From positions 1 to 20,274 of the forward strand of contig JAJZZW010000012.1 of assembly GCA_021797385.1 (NCBI GenBank): a stretch of 20,274 nucleotides of DNA. The letters run 5' to 3'. Positions 14,912 to 20,274 of the stretch are shown here, one piece after another (position 1 is the first letter of the stretch; every line of letters starts with the position of its first letter). Under the pieces are notes generated by a model that was not told the DNA's origin, did not search any database, and saw only the letters and a program-made list of their open reading frames with translations. The DNA comes from Thermoplasmata archaeon (GTDB taxonomy: Archaea; Thermoplasmatota; Thermoplasmata; Thermoplasmatales; Thermoplasmataceae). Made by a program: the position numbers and the translations under genes.

Positions 14912-15268
14912 TCAATCCTTGAAATTTTTGAGCTGATTGATTGTATTTTTTATATCATCTATCTTCTTTTCACGTTCATTTATTATTTCTTCAAGAATTT
15001 CATTGAAATCCCTGGATAATTTATAACCGTGAATCGGCCTGCCCTTGCCTTCTTTCTTCATATTCCTTTTTACTATCCAGTTTTTCCTCCGTAACCATTG
15101 CATTGCAATAGATACCTCGGGCTGCCTCAAGCCGGTTTCCCGTTCAATTTCTACTGAGGTTATTTCACCTTTATCTTTTATATATACGAGGGTGTATGCC
15201 ACACTCCTCGGTATGTCGGACATCATTAAATATCTGGCTAATTTGTTAATTTCTTCGGAAAGTGCCAT
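14912..15268 (-). CDS. Winged-helix DNA-binding transcriptional regulator
   Basis: A 118-residue predicted regulator. A winged helix-turn-helix is visible. 'SVAYTLVYIKDKGEITSVEIERETGLRQPEVSIAMQWLRRKNWIVKR', read in parts, gives helix 2, the turn, a recognition helix around 'RQPEVSIAMQWL' (about 47-58) and the basic wing 'NMKKEGKGRPIHGYKLS'. A charged coiled-coil-like C-terminal helix (about 88-118, 'ILEEIINEREKKIDDIKNTI') probably mediates dimerisation. The architecture resembles ArsR/TrmB-type archaeal regulators, with no metal-site cysteines and no effector domain. The target is unknown. The membrane-protein gene downstream is the obvious candidate along with autoregulation. Confidence 0.82.
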   Translation of the reverse strand: MALSEEINKLARYLMMSDIPRSVAYTLVYIKDKGEITSVEIERETGLRQPEVSIAMQWLRRKNWIVKRNMKKEGKGRPIHGYKLSRDFNEILEEIINEREKKIDDIKNTINQLKNFKD

Positions 15269-15294
15269 TTCAATCGTATAATAATATTATAATC

Positions 15295-15308
15295 TTATAT
15301 ATATTTAA
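15295..15308 (-). promoter_or_regulatory. TATA box of the winged-helix regulator gene
   Basis: The minus strand reads TTAAATATATATAA, about 27-40 nt upstream of the ATG (15266-15268). The core placement is ambiguous because the tract is a run of TA steps. Confidence 0.45.
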
Positions 15309-15314
15309 CTATAC

Positions 15315-15389
15315 AAAAAAAAATTAAAATAATAAAGATAAAAGTTTTACATCATATTGAAGCTTTTCATGATTTGGAAAGAGCTTCAA
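15315..15389 (-). terminator. Hairpin plus poly-U terminator of the RAM-UPF0147 unit
   Basis: TTGAAGCTTTTC (15357-15368) pairs with GAAAGAGCTTCAA (15377-15389) with one bulged G and an 8-nt loop. The stem spans the UPF0147 stop codon (15367-15369). Continuing on the minus strand, the sequence becomes T-rich and contains an uninterrupted run of nine or more T near 15315-15325. Archaeal termination usually needs only the U tract, so the hairpin may instead protect the mRNA end. Confidence 0.5.
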
Positions 15390-15624
15390 GCTTGCTTATT
15401 ATAGTGTAAATAGCCGCTCTTCCGTGAGAGGGCACATTGGGATCATTGGATATATCATCCAGTTCCGATATGACAGTGGCGCACCGCAGGTCAAGGCTTT
15501 CCTTATTATCTCTCATTTTCTCTTTTGCGTCCGTAGACATCTTTCTCACATTTCTCGGTATGGACGAATCATCTTCCAGATCATCCATCAGTGCCAGAAC
15601 TTCATTAAACAAATCCTCATCCAT
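15367..15624 (-). CDS. UPF0147 family protein
   Basis: An 85-residue all-helical, acidic archaeal protein of unknown function. The UPF0147 signature is clear: 'ALMDDLEDDSSIPRNVRK', a central 'LDLRCATVISELDDISNDPNVPSHGRA', read in parts, and 'IYTIISKLEAL' at the end. The internal pseudo-repeat of 'DD.S.(I/V)P.(N/H)(V/G)R' type suggests two similar helical hairpins. Translation starts after a GAGGTGA ribosome-binding sequence (15629-15635 complement) that overlaps the stop codon of the upstream RAM-domain gene, leaving a 4-nt spacer, so the pair is coupled. Nothing in the sequence shows a function. Confidence 0.93.
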   Translation of the reverse strand: MDEDLFNEVLALMDDLEDDSSIPRNVRKMSTDAKEKMRDNKESLDLRCATVISELDDISNDPNVPSHGRAAIYTIISKLEALSKS

Positions 15625-15628
15625 CTTC

Positions 15629-15928
15629 TCACCTCATATAAATATCCTTAATGATGGATAGTACCATCATCGTTTTAGATTTCCTTATACCCTGTATTGC
15701 ATTTAAGTTATTAACTATAAACTTTTCAAGGGCTATGTAGTCCGGAAATCTAACCTTGATTAAAAGATCGTAATCGCCTGTTACAACAAAAACCTCTTCA
15801 ACATTCTTATTTTCGCCTATTATCCTTCCTATATTATCAACATTGTTTACATCAGCTTCTACACCGATCAGCGCTGTAATAATCTTATTATCATAATATT
15901 CTCTGAAATTTGTTATTTCTGCCTCCAT
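15629..15928 (-). CDS. Stand-alone RAM-domain protein (Lrp/AsnC ligand-binding domain)
   Basis: A 99-residue protein matching only the alpha-beta ligand-binding (RAM) domain of Lrp/AsnC regulators: 'ITALIGVEADVNNVDNIGRII' in part, 'VEEVFVVTGDYDLLIKVRF', 'DYIALEKFIVNNLNAIQGIRKSKTMMVLSIIK' in part. No helix-turn-helix precedes it, so it cannot bind DNA alone. Such proteins form decameric or octameric rings that bind amino acids or partner with full-length Lrp proteins. I set the start at 15928 because GGGGTG (complement of 15934-15939) sits 5 nt upstream; the frame extends six codons further without support. It is followed by UPF0147 with overlapping stop and ribosome-binding site. Confidence 0.88.
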   Translation of the reverse strand: MEAEITNFREYYDNKIITALIGVEADVNNVDNIGRIIGENKNVEEVFVVTGDYDLLIKVRFPDYIALEKFIVNNLNAIQGIRKSKTMMVLSIIKDIYMR

Positions 15929-15965
15929 TAATACACCCCTATGCATTCATTATTATTTCCATCCA

Positions 15966-15977
15966 CATAATATTTTC
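15966..15977 (-). promoter_or_regulatory. TATA-like box of the RAM-UPF0147 unit
   Basis: GAAAATATTATG on the minus strand predicts a start near 15946, giving an 18-nt leader that includes the GGGGTG ribosome-binding site. This is therefore one of the few leadered mRNAs in the window. Confidence 0.4.
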
Positions 15978-16003
15978 TAAAATGCATTTAATCCTGATTT
16001 TTT

Positions 16004-16045
16004 GGTAATTATGGCCTGGTTCTAGACCAGAAACAATGCATTACC
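16004..16045. repeat. Nested dyad between the RAM gene and thymidine kinase
   Basis: Outer arms GGTAAT (16004-16009) and ATTACC (16040-16045) enclose inner arms CTGGT (16016-16020) and ACCAG (16026-16030) around TCTAG. The 42-nt element lies upstream of the tdk TATA box. It could be a regulator-binding site or form a cruciform. Confidence 0.4.
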
Positions 16046-16062
16046 GAATCTTATGGTGAAAA

Positions 16063-16073
16063 ACATATACAAG
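16063..16073 (+). promoter_or_regulatory. TATA box of thymidine kinase
   Basis: ACATATACAAG lies about 22 nt upstream of the ATG at 16090. It supports that start over the second in-frame ATG at codon 6. Confidence 0.4.
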
Positions 16074-16089
16074 TTAACAATACAACGAT

Positions 16090-16698
16090 ATGAAGAATAT
16101 CAGTATGGGCAGATTGGTGCTTATAACCGGCCCCATGTTTTCTGGAAAGACATCAAGGTTAATTGAGCTTCTTGAACGGGAAATCCTGGCGGGAAGAAAC
16201 ACACTGCTTTTCAAGCCGGAGATAGACAAAAGATACGATACCACATTTGTGACAACTCACAAGGGAATGAGGTTGCCCGCCATAGTGCTCAATACCGATA
16301 ACGACGGAGTCAAGAAAATGTATGAACTCTCAAAAAACGTTGACGTAATCGGAATAGATGAGGCACAGTTCTGGGATCACGATTCAATACTCCCTGAAGT
16401 TGCCGACAGGATAGCCAGCGAGGATAAAATTGTTTACGTTGCTGCCCTGAATAAAAACCATACAGGAACTCCTTTCAAAACTTCAATGGAAATAATTGCA
16501 CGTGCAGATCAGGTATACTCATTGACTGCTGTATGTGCAAAATGTGGTGAGGATGCCACATTTACACAGAGGGTCATGAATGGAAAAGAGGTATTCGGCG
16601 AGCAGATTAAAGTGGGTGGCATAGAAAGTTATGAACCGAGATGCAGAAAATGCTTTGTGTACCCGGAAAAGACCGAAATTGAAAAAAGTAAGGAATAA
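16090..16698 (+). CDS. tdk: Thymidine kinase, type II (TK1-like)
   Basis: Phosphorylates thymidine with ATP in the nucleotide salvage pathway. The 202 residues show the Walker A loop GPMFSGKT (14-21), the Walker B and catalytic region IGIDEAQFW (88-95, catalytic Glu91), the lasso loop 'GGIESYEPRC' near the end and a structural zinc site C149-x2-C152...C185-x2-C188. The DxFxGxPF motif appears as 'NHTGTPFKT' after 'AALNK'. Length is normal for the tetrameric TK1-like family. It is transcribed alone, converging on the carbamate-kinase-like gene with a 1-nt gap between stop codons. A few extra residues (MKNIS) precede the usual 'MGRLVLI' start, accepted because of TATA-box spacing. Confidence 0.96.
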   Translation: MKNISMGRLVLITGPMFSGKTSRLIELLEREILAGRNTLLFKPEIDKRYDTTFVTTHKGMRLPAIVLNTDNDGVKKMYELSKNVDVIGIDEAQFWDHDSILPEVADRIASEDKIVYVAALNKNHTGTPFKTSMEIIARADQVYSLTAVCAKCGEDATFTQRVMNGKEVFGEQIKVGGIESYEPRCRKCFVYPEKTEIEKSKE

Positions 16699-16699
16699 A

Positions 16700-17443
16700 T
16701 TATTTCACAATCTCTACACTGAAATCCATACTGTCTGTGGGCACTATTATGGACTTTTTCCCACCCTTGGAGATGAAACTGATAATAGATTTTATCATAT
16801 TATCCATCCCGGTGTTTTTAAAATAGCCCGAGAGGTACATTTCACGCAATTCTTCATAACCCATTTTCCCGGGTCCGTTTTCCTTAGGATTTCCTGTATT
16901 CAATGCCTTCAATTGCATTTCTGTTATTATCATAAGGGTATCTGCTTCCAGAAGTGTTGCTAGCAGTGATGAATACATATTTGCCTCCACAATTCCATCT
17001 ATAGAACTGTAATACTGCAAATTCTTTACAACCGGTGCACCTGGTGCAAATACCAGTGGAAGGTAGCCATCTGCCATCAGGTTCATTATGGCCGACTTTT
17101 CAGGAATATCAACAGGCTCAAGATAACTATCTTTCAAAGATGGCATTGCATTTCCATCATCATTTCCTTCTACCTTTACACTTACTTCAACCCTGGTAAA
17201 GATGCTGATAATATCCCTGGAATAGCCGTTTATGTACTTTACCATATCATAATTATTCACGGTGTCCAGTATAACCGGCAGGTCTGTATATTTAGTTTCC
17301 ACATTCATTAATACCAGTGCCACCTCATTTTCGGATATTATTTTTCCTGTACCGGTGAAAATATTTTTTAGTCTTTCGGTAACATTATAATTGCCGCTTC
17401 TGCCCGGTTTAACACCGTCTATTGTTATTACAAATCTTCCCAT
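16700..17443 (-). CDS. Carbamate kinase-like protein (amino acid kinase fold) with eroded active site
   Basis: A 247-residue protein with the layout of carbamate kinase but none of its signature motifs intact. Compared with the family, 'GRFVITIDG' stands for the first ATP/substrate strand with GGNA, and 'SIFTRVEVSVK' for the vTqVvVD segment. 'GYLPLVFAPGAPVV' (127-139) replaces the GGGGIPV loop, 'IDGIVEANMYSSLLATLLEADTLMIIT', read in parts, replaces VIDKDLAAALLA and LTDV, and 'GMDNMIKSIISFI' replaces GSMGPKV.AA..F. Length is short against the usual 310. Catalytic glycine loops and Lys residues seem lost. I chose ATG 17443 because a TATA-like sequence lies 27 nt upstream and overlaps the alternative start at 17467. 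Family assignment is by pattern and is moderate. Confidence 0.6.
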   Translation of the reverse strand: MGRFVITIDGVKPGRSGNYNVTERLKNIFTGTGKIISENEVALVLMNVETKYTDLPVILDTVNNYDMVKYINGYSRDIISIFTRVEVSVKVEGNDDGNAMPSLKDSYLEPVDIPEKSAIMNLMADGYLPLVFAPGAPVVKNLQYYSSIDGIVEANMYSSLLATLLEADTLMIITEMQLKALNTGNPKENGPGKMGYEELREMYLSGYFKNTGMDNMIKSIISFISKGGKKSIIVPTDSMDFSVEIVK

Positions 17444-17465
17444 GGCGAACCAACGATAAATGTGC

Positions 17466-17488
17466 ATATATGATAAGATTATTAAATT
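17466..17488. promoter_or_regulatory. Divergent TATA elements of the carbamate kinase-like and thioesterase genes
   Basis: On the minus strand, TCATATATGC (about 17466-17475) is centred 27 nt before the start at 17443. On the plus strand, TATTAAATTAT (about 17479-17490) is centred 23 nt before the ATG at 17506. The two promoters abut within 62 nt. Confidence 0.4.
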
Positions 17489-17505
17489 ATCTGCAATGAA
17501 CCGGT

Positions 17506-17988
17506 ATGGGAAAAAAGGTTAGTGAATCTGAAGTACATTCTGAAATTATTGTTCTTCCTGGGGATACAAATATGTTCTGGGACCTTTATGGTGGTAGGCT
17601 TGTTGAATGGATGGATAACATAGGCAGTATAACCGCATTCAAGCACAGCAGAATGAAGGTGGTAACAGGGAGCATAGACAATCTGTTCTTTCTTTCTCCA
17701 ATCAAGCTGGGATATATAGTGCATCTCCATTCATTTGTCACATTTACAACAAAATCAACCATGGAAATAGAAATAGACGTATCTTCCGAAAATGTAAACA
17801 CAGGAACTACAAGTACAACCACAAGGGCTTTCTTTACCTATGTGGCGCTGGATGACAATGGTCACGCTGCAGAAATACCGCAGTTAATTCCAGAGACCGA
17901 TGCCGAAAAAGCAAAATTCAATGAAGGGAAAATCAGGTCGGAACAGAGATTACAGCTACTTAAGGATATAAAAAAGAACCTGAAATAA
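17506..17988 (+). CDS. Acyl-CoA thioesterase (hotdog fold, cytosolic long-chain type)
   Basis: Hydrolyses acyl-CoA to free acid and CoA. The 160-residue protein has one hotdog domain: a first strand 'HSEIIVLPGDTNMFWDLYGGRLVEWMDNIGS', read in parts, matches the family motif NxxGxxFGGxLLxWxD, with Asn22 and Asp37 at the catalytic positions. 'LSPIKLGYIVHLHSFV' and 'STTTRAFFTYVALDDNG' match the later strands. A charged C-terminal helix follows. One domain means it must assemble as a dimer of hotdogs or hexamer. In an archaeon with ether lipids the physiological substrate is unclear; catabolic acyl-CoA is plausible. Hjc follows after 10 nt and is probably cotranscribed. Confidence 0.92.
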   Translation: MGKKVSESEVHSEIIVLPGDTNMFWDLYGGRLVEWMDNIGSITAFKHSRMKVVTGSIDNLFFLSPIKLGYIVHLHSFVTFTTKSTMEIEIDVSSENVNTGTTSTTTRAFFTYVALDDNGHAAEIPQLIPETDAEKAKFNEGKIRSEQRLQLLKDIKKNLK

Positions 17989-17998
17989 GCTGATAATA

Positions 17999-18514
17999 AT
18001 GAATGGCAGCATTTATGAAAGAGAATTGATGAATATACTCAATGGGACAAAGAATACCGTAGAAAGGATTTCCAGAAATCTTGATCCTGTATCAAGGGAT
18101 ACCGTATACACCATAATGGACAGGCCGTTTTATGTGGCAAGGGCAGCAGGTTCCTTCGGAGCTGATCTGGTTGCCCTGCGGGATGATTATTCCCTGGTTA
18201 TAGAGGTAAAATCATCCTCAAGAAACCAGCTGGCATTCAGCGAATCCTCTGGAACGAAACAGGATCAGGCAATCAAGCTGCATAACAGATGCATTTCGTC
18301 CGGGCTTTTCATAACCTACGCATACAGGCTGAAAAACTATAAGGGGGATTTCTGGCGATTCTTTTCAATTGAAAGTGATTATATCTACAAAGGAAAAATG
18401 AGGGGCTTATACGAACTTCTTCCGAAACAGAAGGTAACAAAAACAGGGAATTTTATTTTGAAATGGGAGGATGGCCTCCCTCTGACAACGCTTATCTCAT
18501 ACCTGAATTCATAG
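17999..18514 (+). CDS. hjc: Holliday junction resolvase Hjc-like nuclease
   Basis: Cuts four-way DNA junctions during recombination repair. The endonuclease-fold motifs are visible: 'YERELMNIL' with Glu9 at the N-terminal helix, 'FYVARAAGSFGADLVAL' carrying the metal-binding Asp, and 'LVIEVKSSS' carrying the Glu-x-Lys pair. A region near 'GKMRGLYELL' may belong to the dimer core. The protein has 171 residues against about 120-140 in classical Hjc. Roughly 28 extra residues (about 16-45) separate the first helix from the RAAGS strand, and the C-terminus is extended, so it is a divergent, probably lineage-specific form. Its last 6 nt overlap the convergent aminotransferase gene. Confidence 0.88.
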   Translation: MNGSIYERELMNILNGTKNTVERISRNLDPVSRDTVYTIMDRPFYVARAAGSFGADLVALRDDYSLVIEVKSSSRNQLAFSESSGTKQDQAIKLHNRCISSGLFITYAYRLKNYKGDFWRFFSIESDYIYKGKMRGLYELLPKQKVTKTGNFILKWEDGLPLTTLISYLNS

Positions 18515-19861
18515 GCTGGCTTTTATTGAACTATCCAGAATATCAATGGCCTCATCTATCTGCTTTTCACTGATTATCAGAGGTGGTATGAATCTTATGG
18601 CACTTTCTCCGGCACCCAGGAGTATCAATCCTCTTTTATATGCATTTTCAATTGTTTTATCTCTCAGGATTGTGAAGTGTGCCTTCGTTCTCCGGTTCTT
18701 GACAAAATCTATGGCCTGCATGAGCCCGAGTCCCCTCACATCACCGATGGAATCGTATTTTTCACCCAGTTCTTTTAGCCTCGTGTTCAGATAGTTCCCC
18801 ACGTTTTTTGAATTGGAAAGCATATCCTTATTTTTTATCTCTTCAATGGTTGCCCTGCTGGCAACTGCAGCCAGGAGATTGCCACCGAATGTATTGGAAT
18901 GCAGGCCTGATTTTTCAAAATCATACTTGCTTTTCACAACAGATGCTCCCATGGGTATTCCTGATGCTATGGATTTTGCAACTGACATTATATCAGGATC
19001 AACATTGAAATGCTCCGATGCAAAGAAAGTTCCAGTTCTTCCGAATCCGGTCTGCACCTCATCCATTATGTAAAGTATTTCATTATCATGTGCCAGTTCC
19101 ATGAGTCTTTTATGGAAATCCATGGGAGGCACTACGTATCCACCCTCCCCCTGGATAGGCTCAACCAGTATTCCTGCAACACTGTTGGATGGCAGGAATT
19201 TTCCGAAAACATAGTCTTCAAGATAATCCAGTACTGCGTTCGTAAGGTCCTCAGGATTCTCATATCCATCTATATTGAATGGATTCCTGTATGGGTCAGG
19301 GAAGGGTATATGGGTGACTCCATTCATTTCAGGGAAAAATCCTTCGTGATGTACTGGCTGGGATGCTGTAAACGCCAGTGCCCCCATGGTCCTTCCATGG
19401 AATCCTCCTATGAAGCCTATAAACTCAGGCCGTTTTGTATAACTCCTTGCGAGCTTCAGGGACGCTTCATTGCTTTCAGCACCGCTGTTTGTATAGAATA
19501 CCTTCTTATCATGGCTTCCAGGTGCCACCCCGATGAGTGCCTTGGCAGCCTCTACCTGTTCATCATAGAAGAAGTCCGTGCCGGCAAAATGCCATAGTTT
19601 ATGCAACTGTTCCTCCACTTTCGAAATTACATATTCATCCCCGTATCCGATATTGGTTGTGCTGATTCCGCTGGAAAAATCAAGAAATACATTCTTATCC
19701 ACATCCTCTATATAACAGCCGTAGCCTCTCGATGCAACAATTGGCAGGGACTTGGTGGACGTTGCAAGGTATTTTTCATCCTCGGCAATCACCTGTTTAG
19801 CCCTTGGCCCTGGTAGATCCGTTATTATTTTTACACCTTTTAATACTGTGCTACTATCCAT
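18509..19861 (-). CDS. Class III PLP-dependent aminotransferase (GABA/ornithine type or amino-acid racemase)
   Basis: A 450-residue fold-type I PLP enzyme. Visible features are the phosphate-binding 'NSGAES' (125-130), 'GGFHGRTMGA' (152-161), 'VEPIQGEGGYVVPP', the cofactor Asp267 in 'YIMDEVQTGFGRTG', the Schiff-base Lys296 in 'SVAKSIASGIPMGAS' and 'HSNTFGGNLL' (321-330), the substrate/phosphate loop. 'FPDPYRNPFNIDGYENPEDL' and 'YLEDYVF' resemble the pyrococcal group that includes broad-specificity amino acid and ornithine racemases as well as 4-aminobutyrate aminotransferases, so the substrate is not decided. The gene is monocistronic with its own TATA box and converges on hjc with a 6-nt overlap. 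Confidence 0.92.
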   Translation of the reverse strand: MDSSTVLKGVKIITDLPGPRAKQVIAEDEKYLATSTKSLPIVASRGYGCYIEDVDKNVFLDFSSGISTTNIGYGDEYVISKVEEQLHKLWHFAGTDFFYDEQVEAAKALIGVAPGSHDKKVFYTNSGAESNEASLKLARSYTKRPEFIGFIGGFHGRTMGALAFTASQPVHHEGFFPEMNGVTHIPFPDPYRNPFNIDGYENPEDLTNAVLDYLEDYVFGKFLPSNSVAGILVEPIQGEGGYVVPPMDFHKRLMELAHDNEILYIMDEVQTGFGRTGTFFASEHFNVDPDIMSVAKSIASGIPMGASVVKSKYDFEKSGLHSNTFGGNLLAAVASRATIEEIKNKDMLSNSKNVGNYLNTRLKELGEKYDSIGDVRGLGLMQAIDFVKNRRTKAHFTILRDKTIENAYKRGLILLGAGESAIRFIPPLIISEKQIDEAIDILDSSIKASL

Positions 19862-19876
19862 GTAAATATAATGGTA

Positions 19877-19889
19877 ATATAATTAAATA
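19877..19889 (-). promoter_or_regulatory. TATA box of the aminotransferase gene
   Basis: AGTATTTAATTAT on the minus strand is centred about 22 nt before the ATG (19859-19861), consistent with a leaderless mRNA. Confidence 0.5.
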
Positions 19890-19922
19890 CTTTATTATTA
19901 AGATATTTACAAAATATTATTA

Positions 19923-20020
19923 AATTACACACATAAATTTTATATTGCTGTATTTCCATAATAAATAAGAGGTGCCTATTTTCCTATATTGCCAATAACT
20001 TTTTAGGAATGTGTGTAATT
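19923..20020. repeat. Perfect 12-bp inverted repeat in the aminotransferase/ATPase intergenic region
   Basis: AATTACACACAT (19923-19934) and ATGTGTGTAATT (20009-20020) are exact reverse complements separated by 74 nt. They could be two half-sites of one DNA-binding protein or the base of a long stem-loop. Nothing between them looks like a gene; a GAGGTGCC-like stretch near 19969 is not followed by an open frame. Confidence 0.55.
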
Positions 20021-20046
20021 AATATACTTTAAAGTAATATACTTTT
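20021..20046 (+). promoter_or_regulatory. Palindromic promoter of the terminal ATPase gene with tandem repeats
   Basis: TACTTTAAAGTA (20025-20036) is a perfect palindrome centred about 25 nt before the ATG at 20055, so it occupies the TATA position. AATATACTTT occurs twice in tandem (20021-20030 and 20036-20045) with a 15-nt period. This is suggestive of operator binding over the promoter. Confidence 0.5.
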
Positions 20047-20054
20047 GAGTATAT

Positions 20055-20274
20055 ATGATTTTTATTGACAGGAAAAATGAGCTGAATCTGCTTTCAGCAG
20101 CCTGCAAAGGATCACGAGCAGAATTGATTTTACTCACAGGCAGAAGGAGGATAGGAAAAACGGAATTAATAAAGAAATTAATAAGCGAATACGGTGGAGT
20201 ATTGTTAACATGCAGGGAGGAATCAGAAAAATTAATGCTTGAAAGGTTTTCTGTCTCACTTGGAAATTATCTGA
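20055..20274 (+). CDS. Archaeal ATPase_2-type P-loop ATPase (3'-truncated by the window)
   Basis: Only the first 73 codons are in the window. They begin MIFIDRKNELNLL, followed by 'AELILLTGRRRIGKTELIKKL', read in parts, with the Walker A loop GRRRIGKT (residues 29-36) and a Cys-Arg-Glu-Glu segment after the second strand. This 'FxDRxxEL...GRRRxGKTxL' pattern is the hallmark of the archaeal ATPase family (Pfam ATPase_2, often with a C-terminal DUF234 nuclease-like domain). Many archaea carry multiple variable copies, and their function is unsettled. Walker B and C-terminal domains lie outside. The start at 20055 is supported by the TATA-like palindrome 25 nt upstream. Confidence 0.85.
   Translation, partial: MIFIDRKNELNLLSAACKGSRAELILLTGRRRIGKTELIKKLISEYGGVLLTCREESEKLMLERFSVSLGNYL

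Noticed and set aside
17444..17467. Eight-residue upstream extension of the carbamate kinase-like gene
   Set aside because: The alternative start lies within the predicted TATA element, and the family-like N-terminus begins at the Met encoded at 17443.
19010..19597. 195-residue open frame on the plus strand inside the aminotransferase gene
   Set aside because: It is antisense to the strongly conserved PLP-binding region of the aminotransferase and shows no recognisable domain, promoter or ribosome-binding site.
1..20274. Mobile elements, CRISPR arrays, toxin-antitoxin pairs or rRNA genes
   Set aside because: No transposase or integrase motifs, no regularly spaced direct repeats, no small toxin-like gene pairs and no rRNA sequence were seen.

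Overview
The window reads as a chromosomal segment of an archaeon, most probably a euryarchaeote of the order Thermoplasmatales (Ferroplasma/Acidiplasma/Cuniculiplasma-like). The evidence is archaeal-only gene types (exosome Rrp42, ribosomal proteins eL43 and eL21, RNA polymerase subunits P and F, Pus10, DUF655, Hjc), an archaeal HMG-CoA synthase/thiolase/DUF35 operon, AT-rich and ATA-rich coding, and many start codons 22-28 nt downstream of a TATA box, which implies leaderless mRNAs. The genus is an inference. Genes are tightly packed. No gene-free stretch exceeds about 200 bases, and I saw no insertion sequence, integrase, CRISPR array or rRNA operon.

Region 1 (1-4070, + strand) is an information-processing operon: rrp42 (5' end outside the window), rpl37ae, rpoP, pus10, rpl21e, rpoF, a DUF655 gene and rsmA/ksgA, with several 4-8 nt overlaps that suggest translational coupling. 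rsmA meets a convergent stomatin-like gene (4048-4893) with a 23-nt overlap.

Region 2 (5039-7656) is the entry to the mevalonate/isoprenoid pathway that supplies archaeal lipids: HMG-CoA synthase, a thiolase-family protein and a DUF35 Zn-ribbon/OB-fold protein. The thiolase appears to lack both its catalytic Cys and its C-terminal catalytic His. Region 3 (7733-11269) is respiratory: an MqnD-family protein (menaquinone-type), then the two subunits of a cytochrome bd-type quinol oxidase. tRNA-Pro(UGG) follows. In the 125-nt gap after it I see a convincing but unannotated C/D-box guide RNA candidate (11437-11498).

Region 4 (11506-17443) is a mixed set: a CDGSH Fe-S protein, bifunctional NAD(P)HX repair enzyme, a truncated AMP-binding-family pseudoenzyme, a small membrane protein, a winged-helix regulator, UPF0147, a stand-alone RAM-domain (Lrp/AsnC-type) protein, thymidine kinase and a carbamate-kinase-like protein with eroded active-site motifs. 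Region 5 (17506-20274) holds an acyl-CoA thioesterase, an Hjc-type Holliday junction resolvase, a class III aminotransferase and the first 73 codons of an archaeal ATPase_2-type ATPase that runs off the window.

Two themes stand out. Three enzyme-family proteins (thiolase, AMP-binding, carbamate kinase-like) have lost canonical catalytic motifs while keeping intact reading frames. Several intergenic regions carry dyad structures (C/D-box K-turn, nested dyad upstream of tdk, long inverted repeat and palindromic promoter before the terminal ATPase). I saw no obviously new multigene defence or mobile system.
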